From Alphaproteobacteria bacterium (GTDB lineage Bacteria > Pseudomonadota > Alphaproteobacteria > Ferrovibrionales > Ferrovibrionaceae): 64,000 bases of DNA. Of the stretch, positions 45,815 through 54,073 are shown piece after piece (the first letter of the stretch is position 1; each line of letters begins with the position of its first letter). The position numbers and the translations under genes are program-made. The notes beneath the pieces were generated by a model. That model made no database searches. It was not told where the DNA came from and saw only the letters and a program-made list of their open reading frames with translations. The stretch is from positions 186,001 through 250,000 of the forward strand of contig JAFKFH010000011.1 of the NCBI GenBank assembly GCA_017307375.1, in the 5' to 3' direction.

Positions 45815-46130
45815 ATGTCGACCACGATCGTCGAGGCCGTCGCGCGGAAGCTGGGAGGCGCCAGTGTCCTTGGCGTTGCCATACGCTCTCAGGCCGACCT
45901 GGCGCTGGCGGTTCGCAATCGCCTGCCGCCGGCGGCGTCGAGGGGGTTGAGCCGTGCCGGGCTGACCGAGCAGGAAATCGAGAAGTTTGTCATTCCGACT
46001 AGGCCGCCAGATGGCTGCGCCGCGGACTGGCCGAACTGGGCGGGGAAAGCCCGCTCGGCATGGCCCAGACCGAGGCGGGAGCCCGCGTGATCGAGACCAT
46101 CCTGGGGAGAGCGTCAGGCACCGTTCACGC
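45815..46130 (+). pseudogene. Broken Xre/MbcA/ParS-family antitoxin
   Basis: The first frame, from ATG 45815 (GGGAG 7 nt upstream), encodes an antitoxin-like segment: LAVRNRLPPAASRGLSRAGLTEQEIEKFVIPTR. The family then normally continues for about 40 residues to a conserved C-terminal block. That block exists here in another frame just downstream: ARWLRRGLAELGGES, then TEAGARVIETILGR (about 46006-46110). The middle is missing and the frame is shifted, so an internal deletion has inactivated the gene. A RES-type toxin would be expected next; instead the convergent importer gene begins. End coordinate approximate. Confidence 0.72.
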
Positions 46131-46157
46131 TGGATCACCGACTGTCCGACCCGCCCC

Positions 46158-46958
46158 TCACTTGATGCCGGCGCGCATGAAGCTCTGCACGAACTGGCGC
46201 TGGAACAGCAGGAAGGCGATCAGCAGCGGGCCGGAGGTGATCAGCGTCGCCGCCGTGATGATCGCCCAGTCGATGCCCTGGTCGACCGAGGCGAAGACCT
46301 GCAACCCGACGGTCAGCGGCCGCGCGTTGACCGAATTGGTCACGATCAGCGGCCACAGGAAGTTGTTCCAGTGATAGCTGACCGAGACCAGCGCATAGGC
46401 GAGGTAGACCGGCTTGGCCAGCGGGACGTAGACCTTCCACAGGATCTGGACCGGGCCGCAGCCTTCGACGCGCGCGGCCTCGTCCAGTTCCTTGGGCACG
46501 GTCTTGAAGGTCTGGCGCAGCAGGAAGATGCCGAAGGCAGAGGCCATGTAGGGCAGGCCGATGCCGAAGATGGTATCGAGCAGGCCGAGCCTGGACAGCG
46601 TCTGGTAATTCTCGACGATCAGCACGTCCGGCATGATCATCAGCTGCACCAGCACCAGCAGGAAGGCGAGCGTCTTGCCCCAGAAATCGAAGCGGGCGAA
46701 GGCGTAGCCGGCGAAGGTGCAGAGGATCAGCTGGCCGACCAGCACCAGCGCGCAGAGCAGGATGGTGTTGAGGATATAGCGCGCGAACGGCGCGGCGTTC
46801 CACGCGGTCACCAGGTTCTGCACCGTCCACGGCGCCGACAGGTCGAAGCGGGTCGAGAACTCGGTCGGGTGCAGCGCGGTCCAGAAGGCATAGACCAGCG
46901 GCAGGATCCAGGCGATGCCCAGCACCCAGGCGGCGATCGTTTCCAGCGCGCGGTTCAT
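46158..46958 (-). CDS. Carbohydrate-type ABC transporter permease (UgpE/MalG family)
   Basis: 266 residues, about six membrane helices, EAA loop DEAARVEGCGPVQILWKVYVPLAKP and C-terminal RQFVQSFMRAGIK, which is a typical MalG/UgpE ending (G-I-K). Start ATG 46958 overlaps the first permease gene by 4 nt; the frame is open further upstream but is not coding. YHWNNFLWPLIVT also fits UgpE. Last gene of the importer operon. Confidence 0.92.
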   Translation of the reverse strand: MNRALETIAAWVLGIAWILPLVYAFWTALHPTEFSTRFDLSAPWTVQNLVTAWNAAPFARYILNTILLCALVLVGQLILCTFAGYAFARFDFWGKTLAFLLVLVQLMIMPDVLIVENYQTLSRLGLLDTIFGIGLPYMASAFGIFLLRQTFKTVPKELDEAARVEGCGPVQILWKVYVPLAKPVYLAYALVSVSYHWNNFLWPLIVTNSVNARPLTVGLQVFASVDQGIDWAIITAATLITSGPLLIAFLLFQRQFVQSFMRAGIK

Positions 46959-47833
46959 TGGTAATGCGTCCGCTTGTCGAGATAGGTGAACTGGAACACC
47001 GCGACCGCGGCGAGCAGCACCAGCAGCACCACCGTCAGCGTCGAGGCGTAGGCCGTGTCCCAGTACTTGAAGCCGATCTCGTAGATGTAGAACAGCAGCA
47101 GCGACGAGGCATTGTCGGGCCCGCCCTTGGTCATCACCACGACATGGTCGACCAGGCGGAAGGCGCCGATCACGGCATTGATCAGCACGAACAGCGTGGT
47201 CGGCATCAGCAAGGGCCAGGTGATGCGGCGGAACACCGTCCAGCGCGACGCGCCCTCGAGCGAGGCGGCCTCGTAGAGGCTGGGGTTGATGCCCTGCAGC
47301 GCGGCCAGATAGAAGATCATGAAGAACCCGGCCTCCTTCCACACCGTCACCACCATCAGGCAGTACAGCGCGGTCGACTGCTGGCCGAGCCAGTTGACCG
47401 GCCCGCCGCCGAACAGGCCGCGGATCTGGTCGATCAGCCCGTAATCGGGGGTGAAGAAGAACATCCAGATATTGGCCACCGCGATCATCGGCAGCACGGT
47501 CGGGGTGAAATAGGCCATGCGCAGGAAGCCGCGGCCCTTCAGCTTGCCGTTGACCAGCAGCGCCATCGCGATCGCCAGCGCGATCGAGGCCGGGATCGTC
47601 CACACCGCGAACAGGATGTTGTTGCCCAGCACCCGCCAGAAGATCGGATCCTCGATCAGCGTCTCGTACTGCATCAGCCCGACGAAGCGGGCCGGCCGCG
47701 CGCCCTTCGGCGTCGACATGAACGAATCGACGAAGGCCGAGACCATCGGCGCATGGGTGAAGGCAACGAGCAGCACTGCCGCGGGCAGCAGCAGAAGCCA
47801 GCCGTAGATATGGGCGCTGTAGCGTGTCTGCAT
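46955..47833 (-). CDS. Carbohydrate-type ABC transporter permease (UgpA/MalF family)
   Basis: 292 residues; YGWLLLLPAAVLLVAF opening, six predicted helices, EAA loop EAASLEGASRWTVFRRITWPLLMPTT and VMTKGGPDNASSLLLFYIYEIGF, all characteristic of UgpA-like permeases. It partners the downstream UgpE-like permease. A strong hairpin (47844-47868) lies between this gene and the binding protein gene. Confidence 0.92.
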   Translation of the reverse strand: MQTRYSAHIYGWLLLLPAAVLLVAFTHAPMVSAFVDSFMSTPKGARPARFVGLMQYETLIEDPIFWRVLGNNILFAVWTIPASIALAIAMALLVNGKLKGRGFLRMAYFTPTVLPMIAVANIWMFFFTPDYGLIDQIRGLFGGGPVNWLGQQSTALYCLMVVTVWKEAGFFMIFYLAALQGINPSLYEAASLEGASRWTVFRRITWPLLMPTTLFVLINAVIGAFRLVDHVVVMTKGGPDNASSLLLFYIYEIGFKYWDTAYASTLTVVLLVLLAAVAVFQFTYLDKRTHYQ

Positions 47834-47843
47834 GGTCGTCGGA

Positions 47844-47868
47844 GGCGCCGGCCAATCGTGCCGGCGCC
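47844..47868. other. Intercistronic hairpin between binding-protein and permease genes
   Basis: GGCGCCGGC and GCCGGCGCC form a perfect 9-bp stem around a 7-nt loop in the 50-bp gap. No U-run follows on the minus strand, so it is more likely an mRNA-stabilising or partial-termination hairpin, as is common after binding-protein genes that need higher expression. Confidence 0.5.
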
Positions 47869-47883
47869 CCCTTTCACCTCGTC

Positions 47884-49173
47884 TTATTTGTAGGGCTTCA
47901 GGATGCGGTCGGCTTCGCGCTGGGCATCCTTCATCGCGGCTTCCGGCGTCTTGGTGCCGGTCAGCGCCGCCTGCAGGTTGTCGTTCAGCGCCTTGGCGAC
48001 CCGCTGGTTCTCATGGGTCGAGAATTCGGCCACCGCGTATTGCAACTGGTCGCGGGCGACCGCCGCCGGCGGGAAGCCCGCGACGTAGTCCTTCATCACC
48101 TTGGTCTCCCAGGCCGCCGGGCTGACCGCGACATAGCCGGTGTCGATGCCCCACTGGGCAGCGCGCTCGGGCTGGGTCATCCACTTGGCGAAGGCGAAGG
48201 CGGCTTCGCGCTGGGCCTGGCTGGCCTTCTTGAAGACGTAGAAGTTGCCGCCGCCGGTGGGCGAGCCGAAACGCTTGCCGGCCGGCAGCATGCCGACGCC
48301 GAAGTCGAACTTGGCGTTCGCCTTCACGTTGGTCAGGTTGCCGGTGGTGGTCCACATCATCGCCACCTTGCGCTCGAAGAAGTCCTTCGGCGTGGTGCCC
48401 CATTCGACGATGCCGGGCGGCTGCACCTTGTGCTTGGTCGACAGGTCGACCCAGTATTGCAGCGCCTGGACGACGCCGGGCTTGTCGAAATAGACCTCGT
48501 TGCCGGCCTGGTTCATCAGGATGGCGTCGGCCTGGGTGGTCAGGCCCTGGAACAGCCAGTAGGGGAAGCCCGACGACGGGATCTGGATGCCCCACTGGGT
48601 CACGTTGCCAGAGGCGTCACGCTTGGTCAGCTTCTGGGCGAAGGCGACCTGCTCGTCCCAGTTCTTCGGGGCGACGTCCGGGTTGAGGCCGGCCTCCTTG
48701 AAGGCTTCCTTGTTCCAGTAGAGCACGACGGTCGAGCGCTGGAACGGGATGCCCCAGGTCTTGCCGCCGGTCTGGCTGTTTTCCATGAACGCCGGGTAGA
48801 ACGACTTCAGCCACGCCTTGTCGTCGTCGGTCTTGGCGAGGTCGTCGAAGGGTACGACCGCATCCTCGTCGATCAGGGTGAACATGTCGGTCGACAGCAG
48901 GATCGAGACCTGCGGGGGTTCATTGCCCTTCAGCGCGGTCAGGACCTTGGTGATCGTGTCCTGGTAGGTGCCGGCATAGACCGGCTTGATCTTGACGTTC
49001 GGATTGTCCTTCTCGAAGGCCGCCGCCATGCCGTCGATGATCTTGGTGACCGGGCCGCCGACGGCGACCGGGTAGTAGAAGCTCAGTTCGACCGGCTGGG
49101 CCTGCGCCCCGCCGATGCCGAATGCGGCGGCCAGCGCGACGGCGCCGACGCTGCCCTTCAACCAATGCATCAT
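47884..49173 (-). CDS. ABC transporter substrate-binding protein, UgpB type
   Basis: 429 residues with a signal peptide ending GGAQAQ and a family 1 extracellular solute-binding domain: VELSFYYPVAVGGPVTKIIDGMAAAFEKDNP, GIPFQRSTVVLYWNKEAFKEAGL and PTGGGNFYVFKKASQAQREAAFAFAKWMTQPERAAQW. FYYPVAVGGPVTKIIDG is close to glycerol-3-phosphate-type UgpB proteins, but a sugar or polyol ligand is also possible. ATG 49173 or 49170. Confidence 0.92.
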   Translation of the reverse strand: MMHWLKGSVGAVALAAAFGIGGAQAQPVELSFYYPVAVGGPVTKIIDGMAAAFEKDNPNVKIKPVYAGTYQDTITKVLTALKGNEPPQVSILLSTDMFTLIDEDAVVPFDDLAKTDDDKAWLKSFYPAFMENSQTGGKTWGIPFQRSTVVLYWNKEAFKEAGLNPDVAPKNWDEQVAFAQKLTKRDASGNVTQWGIQIPSSGFPYWLFQGLTTQADAILMNQAGNEVYFDKPGVVQALQYWVDLSTKHKVQPPGIVEWGTTPKDFFERKVAMMWTTTGNLTNVKANAKFDFGVGMLPAGKRFGSPTGGGNFYVFKKASQAQREAAFAFAKWMTQPERAAQWGIDTGYVAVSPAAWETKVMKDYVAGFPPAAVARDQLQYAVAEFSTHENQRVAKALNDNLQAALTGTKTPEAAMKDAQREADRILKPYK

Positions 49174-49198
49174 GTCCCTCTCCCTTTGGCGATAGTAC

Positions 49199-50257
49199 TC
49201 AATCGACGCTACGCCGCCGGCCGGTGCCGGCGTCGAACAGATGGGCCGCCCCCTCGTTCCAGCCCAGGCGGACCGGCGTGCCCGGCGGCAGCAGTCGGTT
49301 GCCGGGGCAGCGGATCAGCGCGGTCTCGGTACCGACGCGGCAGGCGACGATGGTATCGGCGCCGAAATACTCGGAACTGTCCACCGTGCCGGCCAGGCCG
49401 TCGCCGCTGTCGACGGCCAGCACCATGTCCTCGGGCCGCACGCCCAGCACCAGGCCGGTGCCACCGCTGTCGCCGATCACCGCCTCGGGCGCGCCCTTGA
49501 TGCAGGCGCCGTGCGGACCGTCGGCCAGGGCCAGGCGGTTCATCGGCGGCGTGCCGATGAACGAGGCGACGAACAGCGTGGCCGGGCGGGCATAAAGCTC
49601 GGCCGGTGTCGCATCCTGCTCGACCCGGCCGTCGCGCAGCAGCACGACCTGGTCGGCCATGCTCATCGCTTCGGTCTGGTCGTGGGTGACATAGATCATC
49701 GTGACACCCAGCTCGCGCTGCAGCGCGCGGATCTCGCGGCGCATATCCTGGCGCAATTGGGCGTCGAGATTGGAGAGCGGCTCGTCCATCAGGCAGACCG
49801 GCTGCTCGGCGATGATGGCGCGGCCCAGCGCCACGCGCTGCTGCTGGCCACCGGAAAGCTGGCCGGGCTTGCGGTCGAGCAGATGGCCGATCGCCAGCAG
49901 CTCGGCCACCCGCTTCAGCCGCCGGTCGCGGTCGGCGGCACCGACCTTGCGCACCTTCAGCCCGAACAGGATGTTCTCGCGCACGTCGAGATGCGGAAAC
50001 AGTGCATAGTTCTGGAAGACCATCGCGAGATGGCGGCGCGCCGGCGGCAGCTTGGTGACGTCCTCGCCGCCGATGCGGATCGAGCCGTCGGTGACTTCCT
50101 CCAGGCCCGCGATCAGGCGCAGCAATGTCGACTTGCCGCAGCCCGACGGGCCGAGCAGCACGACAAGGCTGCCTTGCCGCGCGGTAAGGTTGATGCCGTC
50201 GACCGCCCTGGTCGTCCCCCAGTGCTTGGCCACGCCGCGAAGTTCGATTGCCGACAG
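49199..50257 (-). CDS. ABC transporter ATP-binding protein, UgpC/MalK type, with a non-standard start codon
   Basis: About 352 residues: Walker A GPSGCGKST, signature LSGGQQQRVALGRAI, Walker B VCLMDEPLSNLDAQLR, H-loop VTHDQTEAMSMADQVV, C-terminal TOBE domain (VLGVRPEDMVL). The conserved N terminus reads SAIELRGVAKHWG, but no ATG or GTG lies in frame there. CTG at 50257 has GGGGGAGG 5 nt before it and is the best start. TTG at 50278 or 50311 are alternatives giving an Arg-rich tail. First gene of the importer operon. Confidence 0.88.
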   Translation of the reverse strand: MSAIELRGVAKHWGTTRAVDGINLTARQGSLVVLLGPSGCGKSTLLRLIAGLEEVTDGSIRIGGEDVTKLPPARRHLAMVFQNYALFPHLDVRENILFGLKVRKVGAADRDRRLKRVAELLAIGHLLDRKPGQLSGGQQQRVALGRAIIAEQPVCLMDEPLSNLDAQLRQDMRREIRALQRELGVTMIYVTHDQTEAMSMADQVVLLRDGRVEQDATPAELYARPATLFVASFIGTPPMNRLALADGPHGACIKGAPEAVIGDSGGTGLVLGVRPEDMVLAVDSGDGLAGTVDSSEYFGADTIVACRVGTETALIRCPGNRLLPPGTPVRLGWNEGAAHLFDAGTGRRRSVD

Positions 50258-50303
50258 ACTCGCCTCCCCCAGACGCAAGACCCGGCGCCCGTGTGAAGGG
50301 CGC

Positions 50304-50323
50304 TGTAACAAGCCACAATTACA
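50304..50323. promoter_or_regulatory. Inverted repeat upstream of the Ugp-type importer operon
   Basis: TGTAA-N10-TTACA (50304-50323) in the 80-bp gap between the MocR stop and the ATPase start, the only AT-rich part of that gap. Candidate operator for the importer operon; no dedicated repressor is adjacent. Confidence 0.35.
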
Positions 50324-50337
50324 TTCTTATGACTGTT

Positions 50338-51690
50338 CTATGACAGTCCGGCGGCCGATGTCATCATCCGATCGAAGGCGCGGGCGAGCTGACGGCGATC
50401 ACGCGCCGAAGCAAGACAGATACGCACGCCGTCCGGGGCACCGCGCCCGGCGGCAAAGGCCGAGGCGGCCGCGACGATGACCCCGCGCCCGGCCGCCGCC
50501 GCCGCGAAACCATCGCCGTCGTCGCGGGCCAGCCAAAGATGCGGCGCGATGCCCGGTGCGACACCCAGCACCCGGGCGGCGAGCCGCTGGCGCGCCGCGA
50601 TTTCCCTGATCTGCCAGCGCACCCGGCGCGCCGCCGTGCCATCGCCGATCCAGCGCGCGGCCAGCGCCAGCATCACCGGCGCGATCTGCCAGGTGGTAGC
50701 ATGCCCCTCGGCGCCCAGCGCCGGGACCAGCGCCGGCGGCGCCGCGACGAAGCCGAAGCGCAGCCCCGGCGCCACCGCCTTCGACAGGCTAGAGACCAGC
50801 ACCGCCCGATCCGGGATCCGCGCCGACAGCGGCGGCATGTCGCACAAGGCGCCGTAGACATCGTCCTCGACCAGCGTCAGCCCGGCGCGGACCAGCGCGG
50901 CCGCGACCTCGGCCTGGCGGCCGGCCCCCATCAGCGCGCCGGTCGGATTCTGCAGGCAGGGGGTCAGCACCGCGACGCGCGCACCCGACGCCCGGGCGGC
51001 ACGCAGCAGATCGGCGGCCACCACGCCCTCGGCATCCAGCGCCACCGGCACCAGCCGCAGGCCGAACTGGCGCGCCGCGGCCAGCATGCCGGGAAAGGTC
51101 AGCGCCTCGACCAGCACCGCGTCGCCCGGCCGGGTCAGGATGCTCAAGGTCGCGGCAAGCCCGGCCTGCGCCCCGGCGGCCAGCGTCACCCGGTCGGCCG
51201 CCACTGCCCAGCCGCGCCCGGCCAGCCAGGCGGCGGCGGCGAGGCGGCCGCGGGCCACGGCCGGACCCGACGCATAACCCAGCGCATCGTCGGGCAGGCC
51301 TTCGGCCAGCATCTGGCCGAGGGTCTCGGCAAAGCTGCGATCCTGGCCGTCGATCGCCGGCAGGTTGACGGCCAGGTCGATCGCGCCGGCGGCCCCGCGC
51401 ACGCCGAACAGTTCCGGGCCGCACGGCTCGGCCCGGACATAGGTGCCGCGCCCGACCTCGCCGCCGACCAGGCCCTGGCGCGCCGCCTCGCGATAGGCTT
51501 CGGTGACGGTCGCGACGTTGACGCCGAGCCGCCAGGCCAGATCGCGCTGGGGCGGCAGGCGGTCGCCCGGCTGCAGCCGGCCGGCGGCGATGTCAGCGGC
51601 CAGCGCGGCGGCGATGGCGCGATACTTGACCGGATCGCGGCCGGTGAGATCGGGCAGCCAGGCAGTCTTCGCCACGCAATTGCTTCCCAT
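50338..51690 (-). CDS. MocR-family regulator (GntR HTH fused to aminotransferase fold)
   Basis: 450 residues. The N-terminal GntR domain (about 15-80) reads IAAGRLQPGDRLPPQRDLAWRLGVNVATVTEAYREAARQGLVGGEVGRGTYV. It is followed by a fold-type I aminotransferase domain with LTPCLQNPTGALM, EDDVYGAL and the PLP lysine in SSLSKAVAPGLRFGFV. MocR proteins sense PLP-linked amines or amino acids. It is divergent from the threonine dehydratase gene, 82 bp apart, with two direct repeats between them, so it probably controls that gene. Confidence 0.9.
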   Translation of the reverse strand: MGSNCVAKTAWLPDLTGRDPVKYRAIAAALAADIAAGRLQPGDRLPPQRDLAWRLGVNVATVTEAYREAARQGLVGGEVGRGTYVRAEPCGPELFGVRGAAGAIDLAVNLPAIDGQDRSFAETLGQMLAEGLPDDALGYASGPAVARGRLAAAAWLAGRGWAVAADRVTLAAGAQAGLAATLSILTRPGDAVLVEALTFPGMLAAARQFGLRLVPVALDAEGVVAADLLRAARASGARVAVLTPCLQNPTGALMGAGRQAEVAAALVRAGLTLVEDDVYGALCDMPPLSARIPDRAVLVSSLSKAVAPGLRFGFVAAPPALVPALGAEGHATTWQIAPVMLALAARWIGDGTAARRVRWQIREIAARQRLAARVLGVAPGIAPHLWLARDDGDGFAAAAAGRGVIVAAASAFAAGRGAPDGVRICLASARDRRQLARAFDRMMTSAAGLS

Positions 51691-51716
51691 ACAATGTCCA
51701 GATTGACCAATACAAT
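51689..51716. promoter_or_regulatory. Direct repeats ATACAAT, candidate MocR binding sites
   Basis: ATACAAT at 51689-51695 and again at 51710-51716, 21 bp apart (two helical turns), in the gap between the MocR gene and the divergent dehydratase gene. MocR regulators commonly bind tandem direct repeats at such spacing. The first copy overlaps the MocR start codon. Confidence 0.5.
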
Positions 51717-51771
51717 CCGGCCTGCCACCGTCATGGTCAAGGACGAACACTTCAGGCCAGAGGTTATAAGC

Positions 51772-52740
51772 ATGTTTTCCCATGACGAGCTGACTGCCGC
51801 CGCCGAGCTGGTTCACGGCGTGATGACGCCGACGCCGCAGATCGCCTGGCCGCTCCTGGCCCAGCGGCTGGGCGCCGAAGTCTGGGTCAAGCACGAGAAC
51901 CACACGCCGATCGGCGCCTTCAAGGTGCGCGGCGGCCTCGTCCATCTCGACCGGCTGAAGCGCGAGCGGCCGGACCTGCCCGGCATCGTCAGCGCCACCC
52001 GCGGCAATCACGGCCAGAGCATCGGGCTGGCCGCCCGCCGGCTGGGCCTCAAGGCCACGATCGTCGTGCCCGAGGGCAACTCGATCGAGAAAAACCGGGC
52101 GATGCGCGCGCTGGGCGTCGAACTGATCGAGGCCGGCCATGATTTCGAGGCCAGCCGCGCCACCGCCGCCCGCATCGGTGACGAGCGCGGCTACGTCATG
52201 GTGCCGCCCTTCGTGCCCGACCTGATGCTCGGCGTCGCCACCTATGCGCTGGAATTCCTCGGCACGGTCGGCGATCTCGACACCGTCTATGTCCCCATCG
52301 GCATGGGGTCGGGCATCTGCGGCATGATCCGCACCCGCGACCTGCTCGGCCTGAAGACCGAGATCGTCGGGGTGGTGGCCGAGGGTGCGCCCGCCTATGC
52401 GCTGTCGTTCTCGGCCGGCAAGCCCATCGCCACCAACCAGGCGGTGACGATGGCCGACGGCCTGGCCTGCCGCAACCCGGATGCGGCCGCGGTCGAGATC
52501 ATCAACAAGGGGGCGGCCCGCATCGTCACGGTATCGGACGAAGAGATCGCCCGGGCCATGCGGGTCTATTATGCCGACACCCATAACCTGGCCGAGGGGG
52601 CCGGCGCCGCGCCGCTGGCCGCGCTGATGCAGGAACAGGCGGCGATGCGCGGAAAAAAGCTTGGCGTTATCCTCTCGGGCGGCAATATCGATCGCGATCT
52701 CTATCTTTCGATTCTCGGTGCAGCGGACGAGGCAAGATGA
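51772..52740 (+). CDS. Threonine/serine dehydratase-like PLP enzyme
   Basis: 322 residues of fold type II: VWVKHENHTPIGAFKVRGG holds the PLP lysine, SATRGNHGQSIGLAARRLG the substrate loop, and PIGMGSGICGMI the phosphate-binding glycines. There is no C-terminal ACT domain, so a catabolic or specialised dehydratase rather than the allosteric IlvA is expected. An upstream ATG at 51733 is possible. Divergent MocR regulator; overlaps the HAD gene by 4 nt. Related hydroxy-amino-acid dehydratases, such as hydroxyectoine-associated EutB, remain possible. Confidence 0.88.
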   Translation: MFSHDELTAAAELVHGVMTPTPQIAWPLLAQRLGAEVWVKHENHTPIGAFKVRGGLVHLDRLKRERPDLPGIVSATRGNHGQSIGLAARRLGLKATIVVPEGNSIEKNRAMRALGVELIEAGHDFEASRATAARIGDERGYVMVPPFVPDLMLGVATYALEFLGTVGDLDTVYVPIGMGSGICGMIRTRDLLGLKTEIVGVVAEGAPAYALSFSAGKPIATNQAVTMADGLACRNPDAAAVEIINKGAARIVTVSDEEIARAMRVYYADTHNLAEGAGAAPLAALMQEQAAMRGKKLGVILSGGNIDRDLYLSILGAADEAR

Positions 52741-53393
52741 CCAACCCGGCATTCAAGGCGGTCCTGTGGGATTTCGGCGGCGTCATCCTCGACAGTCCCT
52801 TCACCGCCTTCGGCCGGTACGAGGAAGCGCGCGGCCTGCCGCGCGACTTCCTGCGCCGGGTCAATTCGGTCAACCCGGATAGCAATGCCTGGGCGCGGCT
52901 CGAACGTTCCGAAGTCACGCCGGAGGAATTCGACGGCCTGTTCGCCGCCGAGAGCGAGGCGCTCGGCCATCGCGTCGCCGGGGCCGACATCCTGCCGCTG
53001 CTGTCGGGATCGGTGCGGCCCGAGATGGTCGAGGCGCTGCGCCGCGTCCGCCGCCATTATCGCATCGCCTGCCTGACCAACAACGTCGCGACCGGCTCCG
53101 GGCCGGGCATGGCGCGCGATCCACACCGCGCCGCCGAGATCGCCGAGGTGATGACGCTGTTCGAACAGGTCTTCGAATCCTCGAAGGTCGGGACCCGCAA
53201 GCCCGACCCGGCCTTCTACCGCCATGCCTGCGCGACCATGGATCTCGATCCCGCCGACTGCATCTATCTCGACGACCTCGGCATCAACCTGAAGCCGGCC
53301 AAGGCGATGGGGATGACGACGATCAAGGTGCTCGACGCGCCCCAGGCGCTGGTCGAACTGGAAGCGCTGCTCGACCTGCCGCTGCGGGCCTGA
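52737..53393 (+). CDS. HAD-superfamily hydrolase, subfamily IA
   Basis: 218 residues: motif I VLWDFGGVILDSPF, where the Asp nucleophile (Asp12) is kept and the second motif Asp is Gly; motif II CLTNN; motif III Lys in SSKVGTRKPDPAFY; motif IV YLDDLGINLKPAKAMGM. The DFGG form is common in HAD-IA phosphatases and the phosphatase-like domain of ACAD10/epoxide-hydrolase relatives. Translationally coupled to the dehydratase (ATGA). Substrate unknown. Confidence 0.9.
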   Translation: MTNPAFKAVLWDFGGVILDSPFTAFGRYEEARGLPRDFLRRVNSVNPDSNAWARLERSEVTPEEFDGLFAAESEALGHRVAGADILPLLSGSVRPEMVEALRRVRRHYRIACLTNNVATGSGPGMARDPHRAAEIAEVMTLFEQVFESSKVGTRKPDPAFYRHACATMDLDPADCIYLDDLGINLKPAKAMGMTTIKVLDAPQALVELEALLDLPLRA

Positions 53394-54071
53394 TCAGCCC
53401 AGCCGGTTCCAGCTGATCGCGCGGCTGCGCCAGTGGCCCTCGATCGCCTGGGTGAAGTCGGCGCGCACCAGCTTGGCCCGCGCCAGGCAGTGATCGGCGT
53501 CGTCGCTGCGGATCACCAGCCCTTCCGGCGGTCCCTGCCGGTAGCGGCTGGGCACGCCGGCCAGCAGGTCCTTCAGCCGGGGCACGGTGAACCGCCCCTC
53601 GGCCAGCCGCGGCACGTGGTCGAAGCCGAGCGCCTCGGCCATCGCGTTGCGGCGGGCCACGCTCCAGAACCGGCCGGCCTCGCGGTCGTAGACGTCGAAC
53701 AGCAGGAACCAGTCGGGCAGATGGTCGTAGTCGAGCGAATGACGCGCCGCGCACCATTCGCCGAACAGGATCAGCCCGGGGGTGATCACCCGGGCCAGCG
53801 CCTCGCCATGGGCGGCGATCCAGCCGGGCAGCCGGGCGAACTGGCCCGAGTAAGGCGGAATCAGGTACTGGCCGCGATTCTGCGCCCGCAACATGCCGCC
53901 CTCGCCCAGCGACAGGCCGAGATTGGCGCCGTCGACCTTCTCCTCGACGATCACCTCGCCCGACAAGAGCGCCGCGACCTCCGGCGGCGACAGCACCTTG
54001 TCGTCGCGCGGCTGCCCCGCCCCCAGCCAGGCCAAGTGAGGAACGTGAGGAAAGCGAAAGAACTCAGTCAT
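53394..54071 (-). CDS. RNA ligase-family nucleotidyltransferase
   Basis: 225 residues, a minimal ATP-dependent ligase adenylation domain. Motif I is EEKVDGANLG with the AMP-accepting Lys45; motif III FGEWCAARHSL (Glu105); motif IV PEGLVIR (Glu183); motif V ARAKLVR (Lys200). It matches the RNA_ligase/Rnl2-like group more than DNA ligases, and no OB domain follows. High GC like the host, yet its ATG is only 2 nt after the stop of the AT-rich PIN nuclease gene, so it reads as the third gene of that operon. Its stop abuts the HAD stop (TGATCA). Confidence 0.85.
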   Translation of the reverse strand: MTEFFRFPHVPHLAWLGAGQPRDDKVLSPPEVAALLSGEVIVEEKVDGANLGLSLGEGGMLRAQNRGQYLIPPYSGQFARLPGWIAAHGEALARVITPGLILFGEWCAARHSLDYDHLPDWFLLFDVYDREAGRFWSVARRNAMAEALGFDHVPRLAEGRFTVPRLKDLLAGVPSRYRQGPPEGLVIRSDDADHCLARAKLVRADFTQAIEGHWRSRAISWNRLG

Positions 54072-54073
54072 AA

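Noticed and set aside
50338-52752. An 804-codon frame that would fuse extra sequence to the MocR regulator
   Set aside because: The upstream part is antisense to the threonine dehydratase; the GntR domain begins just after the ATG at 51690.
53394-54071. The ligase as part of a Pnkp/Hen1 or T4-type RNA repair operon
   Set aside because: No polynucleotide kinase, phosphatase or methyltransferase gene is adjacent; the HAD gene beyond it is convergent and coupled to the dehydratase.
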